From Phycisphaerae bacterium (GTDB lineage: Bacteria > Planctomycetota > Phycisphaerae > Phycisphaerales > Phycisphaeraceae): 64,000 bases of DNA. The DNA lies in contig JAUHZU010000006.1 of the NCBI GenBank assembly GCA_030425705.1, positions 179,078-243,077 on the forward strand, read 5' to 3'. Below the pieces are notes generated by a model, which ran no database searches, was not told the origin of the DNA, and worked only from the letters and a program-made list of their open reading frames with translations. The position numbers and the translations under genes are program-made. Shown piece after piece: positions 34,732 through 43,498 of this stretch. Within the stretch, counting starts at the first letter, position 1. Each line of letters begins with the position of its first letter.

Positions 34732-36599
34732 CAGAGGAAGACCTCCACGCCGAAGTGCTTCTGTTCGAGCATCTCGCGGGTGAACGAGGGGATGTAGCCG
34801 CTGTGGCGCAGCCGGGGCTGGGCGGGGTCGCGGAGGGTGAAGATGTCTTCGAGGCGGATCTGGTTCGTCTCGGGCTCGATCGTGGTGACCTCGGAGATCG
34901 TGGTGACGCGGCGTCGGCCGTCGGCGAAGCGGGCGACCTGCACAACCATGTCGATCGCACTGACGATCTGCTCGCGGATCGCGCGGATGGGCATGTCCAC
35001 CGCCATCAGCACCAGCGCCTCGGCACGCTTCATGCAGTCGTAGGGCGTGTTCGCGTGGATCGTTGAGAGCGAGCCGTCGTGCCCGGTGTTCATCGCCTGG
35101 AGCATGTCCAGGGCCTCGGCCCCGCGGACCTCGCCGATGATGATGCGGTCCGGCCGCATCCGCAGGGAGTTCTTCACCAGGTCGCGGATCGTGTACGCGC
35201 CCTTGCCCTCGACGTTCGCGGGCCGGCCCTCAAGCTTCACGACGTGCGGCTGGGGCAGGCGCAGCTCGGCGGACTCCTCGACGGTGATGATGCGCTCGTT
35301 CGGCCGGGCGTAGGCGGACAGCACGTTGAGCAGCGTCGTCTTGCCCGAGCCCGTGCCGCCGGAGATCAGGATGTTCTTGCGCCCGACGACGCAGCCCTGC
35401 AGGAACTCGGCGACGGGCTCGCTGACCGAGCCGCGCTCGATCAGGTCGTCCATCGTGAACGGCACCCAGCCGAACTTGCGGATCGTCAGGCAGGGCCCGA
35501 CAAGCGACAGCGGGTTGATCACGACGTTGACGCGCGAGCCGTCGGGCAGGCGCGCGTCGACCAGCGGCGTACTCGTGTCGACGCGTCGTCCGACGGGCGT
35601 CAGGATGCGCTCGATGATCGACAGCAGGATCTCGTCGCTGAAGAACGTCCGGCTGGTCTCGATGATCCGGCCTTGCTTCTCGATGTAGATGTGGTCCTTG
35701 CCGACGACCATGACCTCCGAGACCGACGGCATCTCCAGCAGGTCCTGCAGCGGCCCCAGGCCGAACATGATGTCCTGGATGTCCTTGGAGATGGTCCGGC
35801 CGACGATGTACCGCTGCACATCGCGCGGGACCATCGGCAGCTCCTGCTCGAACAGGTCTTCGAAGGCCTCCTCCGCGACGGCGAGGTCTTCCTGCACACT
35901 CGTCGGGTCGAACAGCAGCGGCATCGAGTCGACCATGTTGGTCACCAGCTGCGAGATCTGCTGCTCCTTCGCCGGGTCGAGCACGCGGGAGTCGGCCGAC
36001 TTGTAGTCGGTCTGCACCCGGCCCTCGCACTGGCGGACGACCTCGGCCTGCACCAGCCGGCGCAGGTGCGACTTCATCGTGTAGAGCAGCACCTGCCGGT
36101 CCATCTGCTCGATGCGGTTGCTCAGCACCGACTCGAGGTGGCTCAGCACCTCGTCGATGAAGCGGTTGTCCTTCTTGTTCAGGTGCCCGGTGACGCGGAG
36201 GTTCATCCGCTCGAGCAGCTCCGTGTGGACCTCGCTCTCCATCTCCATGAGCTGGCCGTGGAGCACGGCGTCGGTGACCTGCTCCTCCTGCCCGAGCTTG
36301 CGGGACTCGCGCCCGACGAGCGCGAGGGAGAACTGGCCGAGCTGGATCTCGTCGCCGAAGTCCACGGTCAGCGGCTGGTCCGGGAGCACCTCGCGGTTGG
36401 CGACACGCGTGCCGGCCCTAGACAGCGACTCGACATACATCTGGTTGCCCTTGCGTACGATCTGGCAGTGCCGACGCGCGACGAATGGGCTCTTGAGGAC
36501 CAGCGTGTTGCCTTCCTCACGGCCGATAGTGATCGGGTCGCCCTGGACCTCGACCGATTCACGCGTGTTCCGACTGTGGTCGTAGAGCCAGAGTTCCAT
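34731..36599 (-). CDS. tadA: FHA-domain / TadA (CpaF-type) secretion ATPase fusion
   Basis: A 622-residue cytoplasmic motor ATPase for Tad/Flp pilus extrusion. Residues 1-95 form an FHA domain ([13 protein letters not shown]; the usual SRxH appears as ARRH). A helical linker and the CpaF N-terminal domain ([40 protein letters not shown]) follow, then the ATPase core with Walker [26 protein letters not shown] and [25 protein letters not shown]alker B/His box segments. The ATG at 36599 begins the FHA domain; an upstream start would add only low-complexity sequence. A second CpaF without FHA lies at 42279. Confidence 0.92.
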   Translation of the reverse strand: MELWLYDHSRNTRESVEVQGDPITIGREEGNTLVLKSPFVARRHCQIVRKGNQMYVESLSRAGTRVANREVLPDQPLTVDFGDEIQLGQFSLALVGRESRKLGQEEQVTDAVLHGQLMEMESEVHTELLERMNLRVTGHLNKKDNRFIDEVLSHLESVLSNRIEQMDRQVLLYTMKSHLRRLVQAEVVRQCEGRVQTDYKSADSRVLDPAKEQQISQLVTNMVDSMPLLFDPTSVQEDLAVAEEAFEDLFEQELPMVPRDVQRYIVGRTISKDIQDIMFGLGPLQDLLEMPSVSEVMVVGKDHIYIEKQGRIIETSRTFFSDEILLSIIERILTPVGRRVDTSTPLVDARLPDGSRVNVVINPLSLVGPCLTIRKFGWVPFTMDDLIERGSVSEPVAEFLQGCVVGRKNILISGGTGSGKTTLLNVLSAYARPNERIITVEESAELRLPQPHVVKLEGRPANVEGKGAYTIRDLVKNSLRMRPDRIIIGEVRGAEALDMLQAMNTGHDGSLSTIHANTPYDCMKRAEALVLMAVDMPIRAIREQIVSAIDMVVQVARFADGRRRVTTISEVTTIEPETNQIRLEDIFTLRDPAQPRLRHSGYIPSFTREMLEQKHFGVEVFL

Positions 36600-36651
36600 G
36601 GGGCGTAGGGTTCCAGGGGGCGGCGGCGTCAGGCGGGCAGCGACGAACGGG

Positions 36652-37446
36652 TCAGCGGTTGAGGCCGAGCATGTCCATGATGTCGGGGTTGACCGTGCCC
36701 GGCTCGACATCGAGCGTGATGGCCCGGTCCGCCGGGTCACGCACGGCGATGAAGAACTGGTTGCCCGAGACCCGGCTCTGGATGTTCGCCAGCTTCGTGA
36801 ACTCGGGGTTGGCGATCTCGATCGTGATGTTGCCGTACTTCACCCCACGGGTCGAGGACGTGTCGGCGCCGGTCTCGACGATCCGGCTGCCGACCATACG
36901 GACCTGTACCCGCTCCATCACGAGCACGGCCTCGGCCCCGGTCCGCCGGTTCACGTTGGCGTACAGGTCGACGAAGTCGTCGGGGGACAGACTCGGCGGC
37001 TGGTTGCTGGTGCTGATCGGGATCGTGACCAGGCGGTTGCCGTTCGCGATATCCAGCCCGAAGCGGTTGGAGGTGTTGCGGATGAACATGCTGTCGCGGA
37101 GGATCTCGCCCTTGCGTGCCGCGACGGAGAAGGTGCGGTTGTACCCCCCGGCCGGGACGCCGGAGCGTTCGACGTCTTCCTTGATGGCGTCGGTGCCGAA
37201 CGCTTCCAGGTAGCGGGCGGGGATCTGCACGGGCTGGACGTCGCGGTCCTGCAGCTCGTCCCCGCGCTCGCGGTCGACCCGCAGCTCGAAGAAGGTGACG
37301 GTCCGCTCGGCGTCGGCCTTGGCACGCATCTCGACGTAGACGTTCATCAGGACGACCGCGATCAACGCGATCACGCCGGCGATCAGCACGAGCTGCGTGC
37401 TGCCGCCGGACGACGACGGCACGGCGGAAGAGGGGGACTGGCTCAT
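36652..37446 (-). CDS. cpaB: Flp pilus assembly protein CpaB
   Basis: A 264-residue periplasmic protein anchored by one N-terminal membrane helix (about 18-40, LVLIAGVIALIAVVLMNVYVE). It has the SAF/RcpC-type region: VQPVQIPARYLEAFGTDAI, ARKGEILRDSMFI, RLVTIPISTSNQPPSLSPDDFVDLYANV and the long C-terminal strand-rich part. CpaB is thought to stabilise the secretin channel. The ATG at 37446 has a GGAG site 9 nt upstream. It lies between the FHA-TadA gene and a small membrane protein gene, all on the minus strand. Confidence 0.82.
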   Translation of the reverse strand: MSQSPSSAVPSSSGGSTQLVLIAGVIALIAVVLMNVYVEMRAKADAERTVTFFELRVDRERGDELQDRDVQPVQIPARYLEAFGTDAIKEDVERSGVPAGGYNRTFSVAARKGEILRDSMFIRNTSNRFGLDIANGNRLVTIPISTSNQPPSLSPDDFVDLYANVNRRTGAEAVLVMERVQVRMVGSRIVETGADTSSTRGVKYGNITIEIANPEFTKLANIQSRVSGNQFFIAVRDPADRAITLDVEPGTVNPDIMDMLGLNR

Positions 37447-37474
37447 CGCTTGAGCTCCGGGCGGGGTGGTCGGT

Positions 37475-38113
37475 CTAGGGGCGGGAAACGGTAGGGTAGC
37501 GGAACTGCACGGCGATGGAGGTCTGCGGCACGGCCCGGCGGGGCGGCGGCGGGGGCGGGCCGGTGTCGCGCGGCGCGATGCCGACGACCAGGGTCTGGTC
37601 GCCGCGGCGGAAGTTCATCAGGAGGCCGCCGGGCACGCTGTCATACGGCCGCTGCTCCGCGAGGGTGAAGCCCGCGGCCTCGGCCGTGCGTCGGTAGTGG
37701 TCGCGGGCCTGTTCCACGGTGCCGTCGACGATGAGGTAACGCGCCTGCTCGTCGGCGAACCCCTGGCCGTCCGGCAGGCGGAAGCACACGTCGCGGCTCG
37801 AGCCGGGGTAGGGCGTCAGGTGGGCCGGGTCGTGGTCGATCGGCGTGTACTGCGGGCTCAGCGCCTCGCTCGCGCTGCGGGCCGAGAGCACGTCGCCGCC
37901 CAGCGGCGCGGGCGCATCCGGGTCGATCGCGAGGGTGTCGGCCGTGGTGGCGGTGGGTGTGTTGATGCCGTTGGCCAGCGTATTGATCGCGGAGATGCCG
38001 AAGAAGCCCAGCCCGATGCACAGCGCCAGCACGACGATCAGGCGGGCCGTCCAGAGCCCGCGCCCGACGGGCGCGGCGCTTCGGGGTGTCGCGTCTTCTG
38101 CGTGTGGGGGCAT
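37475..38113 (-). CDS. Single-pass membrane protein of the Tad locus, unknown
   Basis: A 212-residue protein. One membrane segment (about 22-45, ARLIVVLALCIGLGFFGISA) precedes a Pro/Ala/Asp-rich linker and an extracytoplasmic domain of about 110 residues (DVCFRLPDGQGFADEQARYLIVDG, ARDHYRRTAEAAGFTLAEQ). A proline-rich stretch and a beta strand end it. I recognise no family. Its position between cpaB and the kinase suggests a pilus-envelope role, possibly an assembly or regulatory factor specific to planctomycete Tad systems. Confidence 0.55.
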   Translation of the reverse strand: MPPHAEDATPRSAAPVGRGLWTARLIVVLALCIGLGFFGISAINTLANGINTPTATTADTLAIDPDAPAPLGGDVLSARSASEALSPQYTPIDHDPAHLTPYPGSSRDVCFRLPDGQGFADEQARYLIVDGTVEQARDHYRRTAEAAGFTLAEQRPYDSVPGGLLMNFRRGDQTLVVGIAPRDTGPPPPPPRRAVPQTSIAVQFRYPTVSRP

Positions 38114-38172
38114 CGTGTCGGTCGGCGGGCCGTGGGGCGGGGAGGTCGGCAGGGTGGGTAGCCGGGGGGTGT

Positions 38173-40815
38173 TTACTGGATGCGGTCTTCGATGGTCTGG
38201 CGGCGCTGGCGCGTCTCGTCGTTGACCTTGATCTGCTCGGCCCGGGTCAGGGCGCTCTCGGCATCATCCCACTGCCGCTGGCGGATCGCGAGGTCGCAGG
38301 CGTCCAGCCACATGTGGAAGTCGCAGTCACGGATCATGTCGTTGATCTGGTCGTTAGAAAAGATCTCGCGGGCCGCGAGGTAGTCGCGCTTCGCCGGGCC
38401 GTACTCGCCCCGGCGGAAGTGGACATCGCCCTCGGCCACGAGTGCGCGGTAGTCGCGCAGCGAACTGATCCGCGAGTCCAACGCGCTGACCTCGGCGGTG
38501 TTGCCCAGATTGGTGCGGGCGATCGCGACCTGCCGTTCGGCGGCGTCCAGGTCCCCGGTCTCGAACGCCGCAGTCGCAGCGGCCAAGGCGATCTGCCCGG
38601 TCGACTGCGAGATGATCTCGTTCATCCGGTTGTCGCGGTCGCCGCCGAGGTCGATCGCCTCGTTGGCCAGGGTGATGGCACGCTCGTAGTCGCGGCCGCC
38701 GTAGGCCTGCTCGGCCTCGCGCCGCTTGGCGAGGAACGCCCGCTGGGTATCGATGCCGGCCATGAGCTGCCGGCCCAGGCGGTGGTCCGGGTCGCGCTCG
38801 AGCAGGGCGGTCAGGATCGCGACGGCTTCGTTGAGCCGGCCGTCGTCGATGTAGTCGCTGGCCTTGTTCGCGTCGCGGTTGTTGTAGAGCGTGTTGTAGC
38901 GCGCGGCGAACGCCTCGGGCTGCGGGTCCCAGCTCATCCGGTCGCCCAGCGCCTCGATCAGGTCGTCCTCGTCGTCCCGGCTCTCGGCCCGGGCGATCGC
39001 CCGGTCGCTCGCCCGGCGTCGCATGTCGAGCTTCAGCGCCGCGAGCAGCTCGACGTGTTCCGGCGCCGCGGCCTCGGGGTCGTCGCCGATCGCGGCCTCG
39101 AGCAGCTCGATGGCTTCATCCACGTCGCCGGCCGAGACCAGCGCCTCGGCCTGGGACAGGGTCTCGGCGTTGCGCTCGGCGTTGCGGAGCTGGCGGTAAC
39201 GCGCGTCCAGCGCCGCGAGGGTTGCCGCGTCGTCTTCGGCCATGTCCGGGATGTCGCGCTGCCGGCGGATGCTGTTGATCGCCATCTCCAGGTTGCCCGC
39301 GTCCAGGAGCTCGCCGATCTCACGGGCGATCAACTGGAAGTCCGAGCGGCGGCTGTGCGATTCGACCAGGCGGTCGGCCTCGCCGAGCGTCAGCGAGGTG
39401 TCCGCGAGCCGCTTCGGGTCGCCGGTGATGTCGCGCATCGTGTCGCGGTAGGCGGTGAACGCCGCGGTGGCCTGGACGAAGTCGCCCTCCGCGACAAACA
39501 GCATGCCCTTGGACCGCTCGATGCCCGCCGAGGCCAGCCGGCCCAGCAGCAGGTAGTCTTCCTGGATGCTGCCGCTGCTCTCGTTGTACTCGTCGCGCAG
39601 GATGTCCTGGAGCTGCATGAACGAGGCCTGGGCCTGCTCGTAGTCCTGCTCCCGGTGCAGGTTGTTGGCGTCCTCGACCTGCGCGGCGAGATCGATGACC
39701 CGCTCCCGCGCGAGCTGCTTGTCCTGCTGGCCCTTGTAGATGAAGTACCCGCCCAGCGCGACGATCCACAGCGCGAGCATCGCCGCGAGCATCATCGGCA
39801 CCTTGCTGCGCTTGGGCACCGCGGCGGTCTCGCTCACGTCCTCGACCGGGCCGGCCTGCATCGCCTGATGCGGCGGCGGGGTCGGCACGCCGCCCTGCGC
39901 CTGTGTCGCGAAGAACACGCGGATCGCTTCGAGCGTGCCCATCGCCGTAGCCACCCGGCGGGAGGGCTCTTTCTCCATCATCCGCGCGATCAGGTCCGAC
40001 AGCGCCTGCGGCACGTCGGGGTTGAGCGTGTGCAGGGCCGGCACCTTCGCGCGCACATTGGTGTGCCACTTGACCCAGCGCATCGCCTGGTTGCGCTGGT
40101 CGCGCAGGATCGTGCGGAACGCCTCGTTGAACTTGTCCCGGCCCGCGAGCATCTCGTAGGCGATGATGCCCAGCGCGTAGATGTCGCTCGCCTCGCTGCC
40201 CGGCTCGCCCTGCAGCAGCTCGGGGGCCATGTACCGCACCGAGCCCAAGTCCATCGCCTGCTGCTCGTTCATCGCCGCGGAGAGCCCGAAGTCGCCGATC
40301 TTCAGCCCGCCGGCCCGGGGGAGCAGGATGTTCGACGGTTTGAGGTCGCGGTGGAGCATCCCGGCGTTGTGGATCGCCATGAGCCCCTTCGCCGTCGCCG
40401 CGATGATGCCCAGCGCCTGGCGCTGCTCCATCGGCTTGGGCTCGGACTGCAGGATCCATTCCAGCGACGGCCCATCGACGAACTCGGTGATCAGGAACAG
40501 CCCGCGGTGGTCGCTCACCAGGTCGATGTACTGCACGAGCATCGATGGCTCGGAACGCGCCACGCGCTTGTGGTTCTGGGCCTCGGCCACGGCCTTCTGC
40601 CGCAGGTCGTCCCCCGACTCGCCCGCGGGCACCACGACCTGCTTGACCGCGACGGTCCGGTTCAGCACCGCGTCGTAGGCGGCGAAGACGATCCCCGACC
40701 CGCCGGCACCGACCTGCTGGGTGATCTCGAACTGGTCGACCTTGTCGCCGGGCTTCAGCGTCAGGGAGGTCACCCCGTCGTTGGGGGTGCCGGGCGTGCC
40801 TGGGGTGGTGTTCAT
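38173..40815 (-). CDS. Ser/Thr protein kinase with membrane anchor and helical-repeat exported half
   Basis: An 880-residue Hanks-type kinase. Residues 26-300 form the catalytic domain, with the glycine loop VGAGGSGIVF (35-44), Lys58 in VAVKQ, HRDLKPSN with Asp157, DFG (175-177) and MAPELL. After a Pro/Gln linker, one membrane helix (about 341-360) leads to 500 residues of all-helical sequence. Pairs such as ADRLVESHSRRSDF, EAIELLEAAIGDDPEAA and NEAVAILTALLERDPDHR look like degenerate TPRs. It probably senses envelope state and phosphorylates FHA partners at 31842 and 34731. A TACAAT box lies at 40913-40918. Confidence 0.9.
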   Translation of the reverse strand: MNTTPGTPGTPNDGVTSLTLKPGDKVDQFEITQQVGAGGSGIVFAAYDAVLNRTVAVKQVVVPAGESGDDLRQKAVAEAQNHKRVARSEPSMLVQYIDLVSDHRGLFLITEFVDGPSLEWILQSEPKPMEQRQALGIIAATAKGLMAIHNAGMLHRDLKPSNILLPRAGGLKIGDFGLSAAMNEQQAMDLGSVRYMAPELLQGEPGSEASDIYALGIIAYEMLAGRDKFNEAFRTILRDQRNQAMRWVKWHTNVRAKVPALHTLNPDVPQALSDLIARMMEKEPSRRVATAMGTLEAIRVFFATQAQGGVPTPPPHQAMQAGPVEDVSETAAVPKRSKVPMMLAAMLALWIVALGGYFIYKGQQDKQLARERVIDLAAQVEDANNLHREQDYEQAQASFMQLQDILRDEYNESSGSIQEDYLLLGRLASAGIERSKGMLFVAEGDFVQATAAFTAYRDTMRDITGDPKRLADTSLTLGEADRLVESHSRRSDFQLIAREIGELLDAGNLEMAINSIRRQRDIPDMAEDDAATLAALDARYRQLRNAERNAETLSQAEALVSAGDVDEAIELLEAAIGDDPEAAAPEHVELLAALKLDMRRRASDRAIARAESRDDEDDLIEALGDRMSWDPQPEAFAARYNTLYNNRDANKASDYIDDGRLNEAVAILTALLERDPDHRLGRQLMAGIDTQRAFLAKRREAEQAYGGRDYERAITLANEAIDLGGDRDNRMNEIISQSTGQIALAAATAAFETGDLDAAERQVAIARTNLGNTAEVSALDSRISSLRDYRALVAEGDVHFRRGEYGPAKRDYLAAREIFSNDQINDMIRDCDFHMWLDACDLAIRQRQWDDAESALTRAEQIKVNDETRQRRQTIEDRIQ

Positions 40816-40888
40816 AAGGCGGTTCCGGGGTCGTAAGGGCGGTTTCCCACCGGGAGGGGCGTCTTAGGTACTACTTCAATCCGTGGCG

Positions 40889-40918
40889 GCAGGTTCCTGC
40901 CTAGCTTCTCTATTGTAA
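40889..40918 (-). promoter_or_regulatory. Kinase promoter box with start-proximal palindrome
   Basis: TACAAT on the minus strand (40913-40918) is a -10-like box for the kinase gene. The perfect palindrome GGCAGGTTCCTGCC (40889-40902) would lie at the 5' end of the transcript, about 75 nt before the ATG. It could be an operator or a leader hairpin. Confidence 0.35.
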
Positions 40919-40953
40919 ACGACTCATCGTCCGTCGCTTATGCAATCCTGTGT

Positions 40954-40976
40954 CCGGGCCGTATCACTCGGCCCGG
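40954..40976 (-). terminator. Terminator-like hairpin after cpaA
   Basis: CCGGGCCG (40954-40961) pairs with CGGCCCGG (40969-40976) around a 7-nt loop, 10 bp past the cpaA stop. No T-tract follows, so intrinsic termination is uncertain. Confidence 0.35.
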
Positions 40977-40986
40977 CCCGTACGGG

Positions 40987-41580
40987 CTAGCTGGGCCAGA
41001 CCCACGGGTTCTTGGGCCAGAGCCCGACCATGAGTTCCGCCCCCGAAAACGCCGCGCCGACCGTGATCGCCACCGCGAACGGCACCGTCGGGGTGTCCGG
41101 CGTCTCGTCGGGCTTGACGACCTTGCCCCGGCTGAGCGCGATCCCCAACAGGCGGTACATCGTCAGCCGGGACCGCCCGGTGCGGACCATCGTGATCAGG
41201 CCCATCACCGCGGCGACGACGATCGCGTAGATCGCCGTGCCCAGCACGACCTGCCACTGCCCGCTGAGCGCGCCGACCGCGGCCATCAGCTTCGCGTCGC
41301 CCATGCCCAGCCCGCCGACGAAGACCAGCACCACAAACGGCACCAGCCCCGCGAGCATCGCCAGGAACGCCCCCGCGAGCGTGCCCTGCACCGCGCCCGC
41401 TTCGCCCAGCAGCCCCCGGCCCATCACGAGCCCGGCCACCGCCCACAGCACCAGACCGCCCAGGATCGCCGGGAACGTCAGCCGGTTGGGCACCAGCTTC
41501 GTGCGGACATCTGTCACCGCACCGGTCACGCAGACCCCGAGCAGCAGCAGGTAGGCCAGGATGGCGAAAGCGCTAGGCAT
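40987..41580 (-). CDS. cpaA: CpaA/TadV-type prepilin peptidase
   Basis: A 197-residue polytopic membrane aspartic protease without the methylase domain, the type used for Flp pilins. Catalytic aspartates are in TGAVTDVRTKLVPN (first cytoplasmic loop) and GGLGMGDAKLMAAVGAL. About six membrane helices cover most of the chain. I chose the ATG at 41580 because an upstream extension (to 41628) is not hydrophobic and overlaps the terminator of the Flp gene. It should process the two Flp-like prepilins immediately upstream. Confidence 0.88.
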   Translation of the reverse strand: MPSAFAILAYLLLLGVCVTGAVTDVRTKLVPNRLTFPAILGGLVLWAVAGLVMGRGLLGEAGAVQGTLAGAFLAMLAGLVPFVVLVFVGGLGMGDAKLMAAVGALSGQWQVVLGTAIYAIVVAAVMGLITMVRTGRSRLTMYRLLGIALSRGKVVKPDETPDTPTVPFAVAITVGAAFSGAELMVGLWPKNPWVWPS

Positions 41581-41602
41581 GGCTTCAGCAGGGCGTCCAC
41601 TC

Positions 41603-41635
41603 AAGCAAACAGCCCCGCGCGCTGGCACGGGGCTG
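41603..41635 (-). terminator. Rho-independent terminator after the first Flp gene
   Basis: CAGCCCCG (41610-41617) pairs with CGGGGCTG (41628-41635). On the minus strand the stem is followed by a TTTGCTTG tail. It would limit read-through from the highly expressed pilin gene into cpaA. Confidence 0.65.
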
Positions 41636-41694
41636 AGGAGAAGGCGGCAGGGCGGTCCAACGCGACCGGCAAGGCCCGCGTCCCGGCAGCGCCG

Positions 41695-41919
41695 TTAGAA
41701 CGGGTTGCCATCGACCGGGTTGTTCTGGTCCGAGTTGTCATTGACCGAATCCCAGTGGCTGCCGATCCATTCGCGCAGTTCGCCGGAGAAGAACAGGAGG
41801 ACGCCCAGCAGCGGCAGGGCGACGGCGGCGAGGATCAGGATCTTTTCGATGCCCTCGGCACCCTTTTCTTCCTTAACGATCCGGGTCAGGGCGTGCTTGG
41901 CGGTCTTGAACAGCGTCAT
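41695..41919 (-). CDS. Flp-family pilin-like protein
   Basis: A 74-residue prepilin-like protein. A charged leader (LFKTAKHALTRIVKEEKG) precedes EGIEKILILAAVALPLLGVLLFF, a Flp-type hydrophobic segment with the glutamate after the likely cleavage glycine. The acidic, Asn/Asp-rich tail ends VDGNPF. GGAG lies 9 nt before the ATG. With its own terminator and close to cpaA, it is the best candidate for a pilus subunit here. Confidence 0.72.
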   Translation of the reverse strand: MTLFKTAKHALTRIVKEEKGAEGIEKILILAAVALPLLGVLLFFSGELREWIGSHWDSVNDNSDQNNPVDGNPF

Positions 41920-42027
41920 CGGGGGGTCTCCATCGGGCCTGGGCCCGGGTCGGGGGTAGGTCTTCTATCGGTTCGGACGCCGGTCTGGCGTGCCGGATTA
42001 CAGCAAAACCGGTCTGCGGGGCGGGGA

Positions 42028-42228
42028 TCAGGGGAACGGCATCTGGTTCATCGTGCTGACCAGCCCGTAGTGGGCGGCGAGCAGGGCCAGGCCGTAGCGG
42101 ATCATGACCCACGCCGGGATCGCGATGAAGGCCAGTAGGAGGCACCACTCCAGCATCGTCGCGCCCCGTTCCTCGCGGAGGACACGGCGGACCAGGCGTC
42201 GGAAGCGGGTTCTGAGGGCTCGGCTCAT
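42028..42228 (-). CDS. Second Flp-like small pilin
   Basis: A 66-residue protein. An Arg-rich leader (RFRRLVRRVLREERGATMLEW) is followed by a hydrophobic helix (CLLLAFIAIPAWVMIRYGLALLA). The RGATMLEW motif matches the processing region of Flp/TadE-type pilins, with Glu after the cleavage site. It is probably a minor pilin or co-subunit of the 74-aa protein. A TATACT box about 13 nt upstream, within an AT-rich dyad, suggests its own regulated promoter. Confidence 0.68.
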   Translation of the reverse strand: MSRALRTRFRRLVRRVLREERGATMLEWCLLLAFIAIPAWVMIRYGLALLAAHYGLVSTMNQMPFP

Positions 42229-42237
42229 CGCTCTATC

Positions 42238-42254
42238 TATAAGTATAGCTTATA
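42238..42254 (-). promoter_or_regulatory. AT-rich dyad overlapping the promoter of the second Flp gene
   Basis: TATAAG (42238-42243) and CTTATA (42249-42254) are inverted around TATAG. On the minus strand the site contains TATACT, a -10-like box about 13 nt before the ATG. A promoter overlapping a dyad is typical of a repressor- or activator-controlled start, and this is a rare AT-rich spot in GC-rich DNA. Confidence 0.45.
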
Positions 42255-42278
42255 AAGGTGCTTCGTCCAGTGTTCGGG

Positions 42279-43391
42279 TCAGGCCTCGGGCTCGAAGATC
42301 GGCTGGGTCCGTTCGGTGACCATGGCCTCGGAGCCGGACTTGAGGTGCCCTGCCATAGCCGAACGCTCGCCGGTGGCCAGCAATTGCATCGTCTTCATGC
42401 CTTCTTCGTCCACCCCGGGCACGAGGTTGAAGATGTCCTTGAGGACGTAGTGGCCCTCGCCGCTGATGGGCAGGACCTCGGCGATCTGGGTGACCTGCCG
42501 GTACCCGCCGACCTGGCGGACGAGGTGGACGATGACGTCGATCGCGGAACTGACCTGGCTGCGGAGGGCGGACAGGGGCAACTCGACCTCGCTCATGAGG
42601 GCCATGGTCTCCAGGCGGTTGAGCGCGTCGTAGCCGTTGTTGGCGTGGAGCGTGCCCATCGACCCGCCGTGACCGGAGGTCATGGCCTGGATCATGTCCA
42701 GGGCCTCCTCGCCGCGGACCTCGCCGATAATGATGCGGTCGGGGCGTAGCCGCAGCGACGAGCGGAACAGCTCGCGGATCTTGACTGCCCCGCGGCCGAA
42801 TCGGTCGGCCGGCTTGGACTCCAGCGAGATCACGTGGTCCTGCTGGAGCTGCAGTTCGGCGGAGTCTTCGAGCACGACGATCCGCTGGCCGTGCGGGATG
42901 TAGTGCGACAGCGCGTTGAGCAGCGAGGTCTTGCCCGAACTGGTGCCCCCGGCCACGAGCAGGTTTTGCTCGTTGTTGATCGCGACCTTCAGGTACTCCG
43001 CCGCGGCCTCGGTCAGCGAGCCGATGTGCACCAGCCAGTCCACGTCGAGCATGGTCTTGGCGAACTTACGGATGGTCATCGCCATGCCGAACCGGGCGCA
43101 GGGCTCCTTCGCGACGTGCACTCGCGAGCCGTCGGGCAGGCGGGTATCGACCAGGAAGTCCTCGTCGGTGATGCTCTTGCCCGTGAACTGCAGGATGTTG
43201 TTGATCGCCGCCTCGTAGGCCTCCGCGTCGGGGAAGCGGGCGTCGGTCTTGATGATCTTCCCGTCGCGCTCGATGTAGACCTCTTGGTAGTTGTTGCACA
43301 TGACCTCGGCCACCTGGGTGTCTTCCAGGTACTGCGTGATCGGTGCGAGGTAGTGCGCGATCGTCTGCTCAAAGAGGGCTTGGTCTGCCAT
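42279..43391 (-). CDS. cpaF: CpaF-type secretion ATPase, second copy without FHA
   Basis: A 370-residue hexameric motor ATPase of the CpaF/TadA/VirB11 family. It begins directly in the N-terminal domain (LAPITQYLEDTQVAEVMCNN), followed by [18 protein letters not shown], Walker A AGGTSSGKTSLLNAL, RIVVLEDSAELQL, the [25 protein letters not shown] box and a C-terminal tail. The ATG at 43391 lies 6 nt after TACAAT (43398-43403), so the gene is probably leaderless and separately transcribed. Two ATPases in one locus may drive extension and retraction, or two pilus types. Confidence 0.9.
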   Translation of the reverse strand: MADQALFEQTIAHYLAPITQYLEDTQVAEVMCNNYQEVYIERDGKIIKTDARFPDAEAYEAAINNILQFTGKSITDEDFLVDTRLPDGSRVHVAKEPCARFGMAMTIRKFAKTMLDVDWLVHIGSLTEAAAEYLKVAINNEQNLLVAGGTSSGKTSLLNALSHYIPHGQRIVVLEDSAELQLQQDHVISLESKPADRFGRGAVKIRELFRSSLRLRPDRIIIGEVRGEEALDMIQAMTSGHGGSMGTLHANNGYDALNRLETMALMSEVELPLSALRSQVSSAIDVIVHLVRQVGGYRQVTQIAEVLPISGEGHYVLKDIFNLVPGVDEEGMKTMQLLATGERSAMAGHLKSGSEAMVTERTQPIFEPEA

Positions 43392-43445
43392 GCGGGGATT
43401 GTAGCGGGTGGTGTGTCGACCGGGGCTTTGTGTTTTTAAGCGACA

Positions 43446-43473
43446 AGGCCAAGGGACGGTTGTCCCTTGGCCT
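43446..43473 (-). terminator. Terminator of the B12-binding-like gene
   Basis: A 12-bp perfect stem (43446-43457 with 43462-43473, AGGCCAAGGGAC and its complement) has a GGTT loop, 26 bp past the stop. The minus-strand tail TGTCGCTTAAAA is moderately T-rich. Confidence 0.6.
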
Positions 43474-43498
43474 ACGGATGTCGGTTGCGGGTGTTTTC

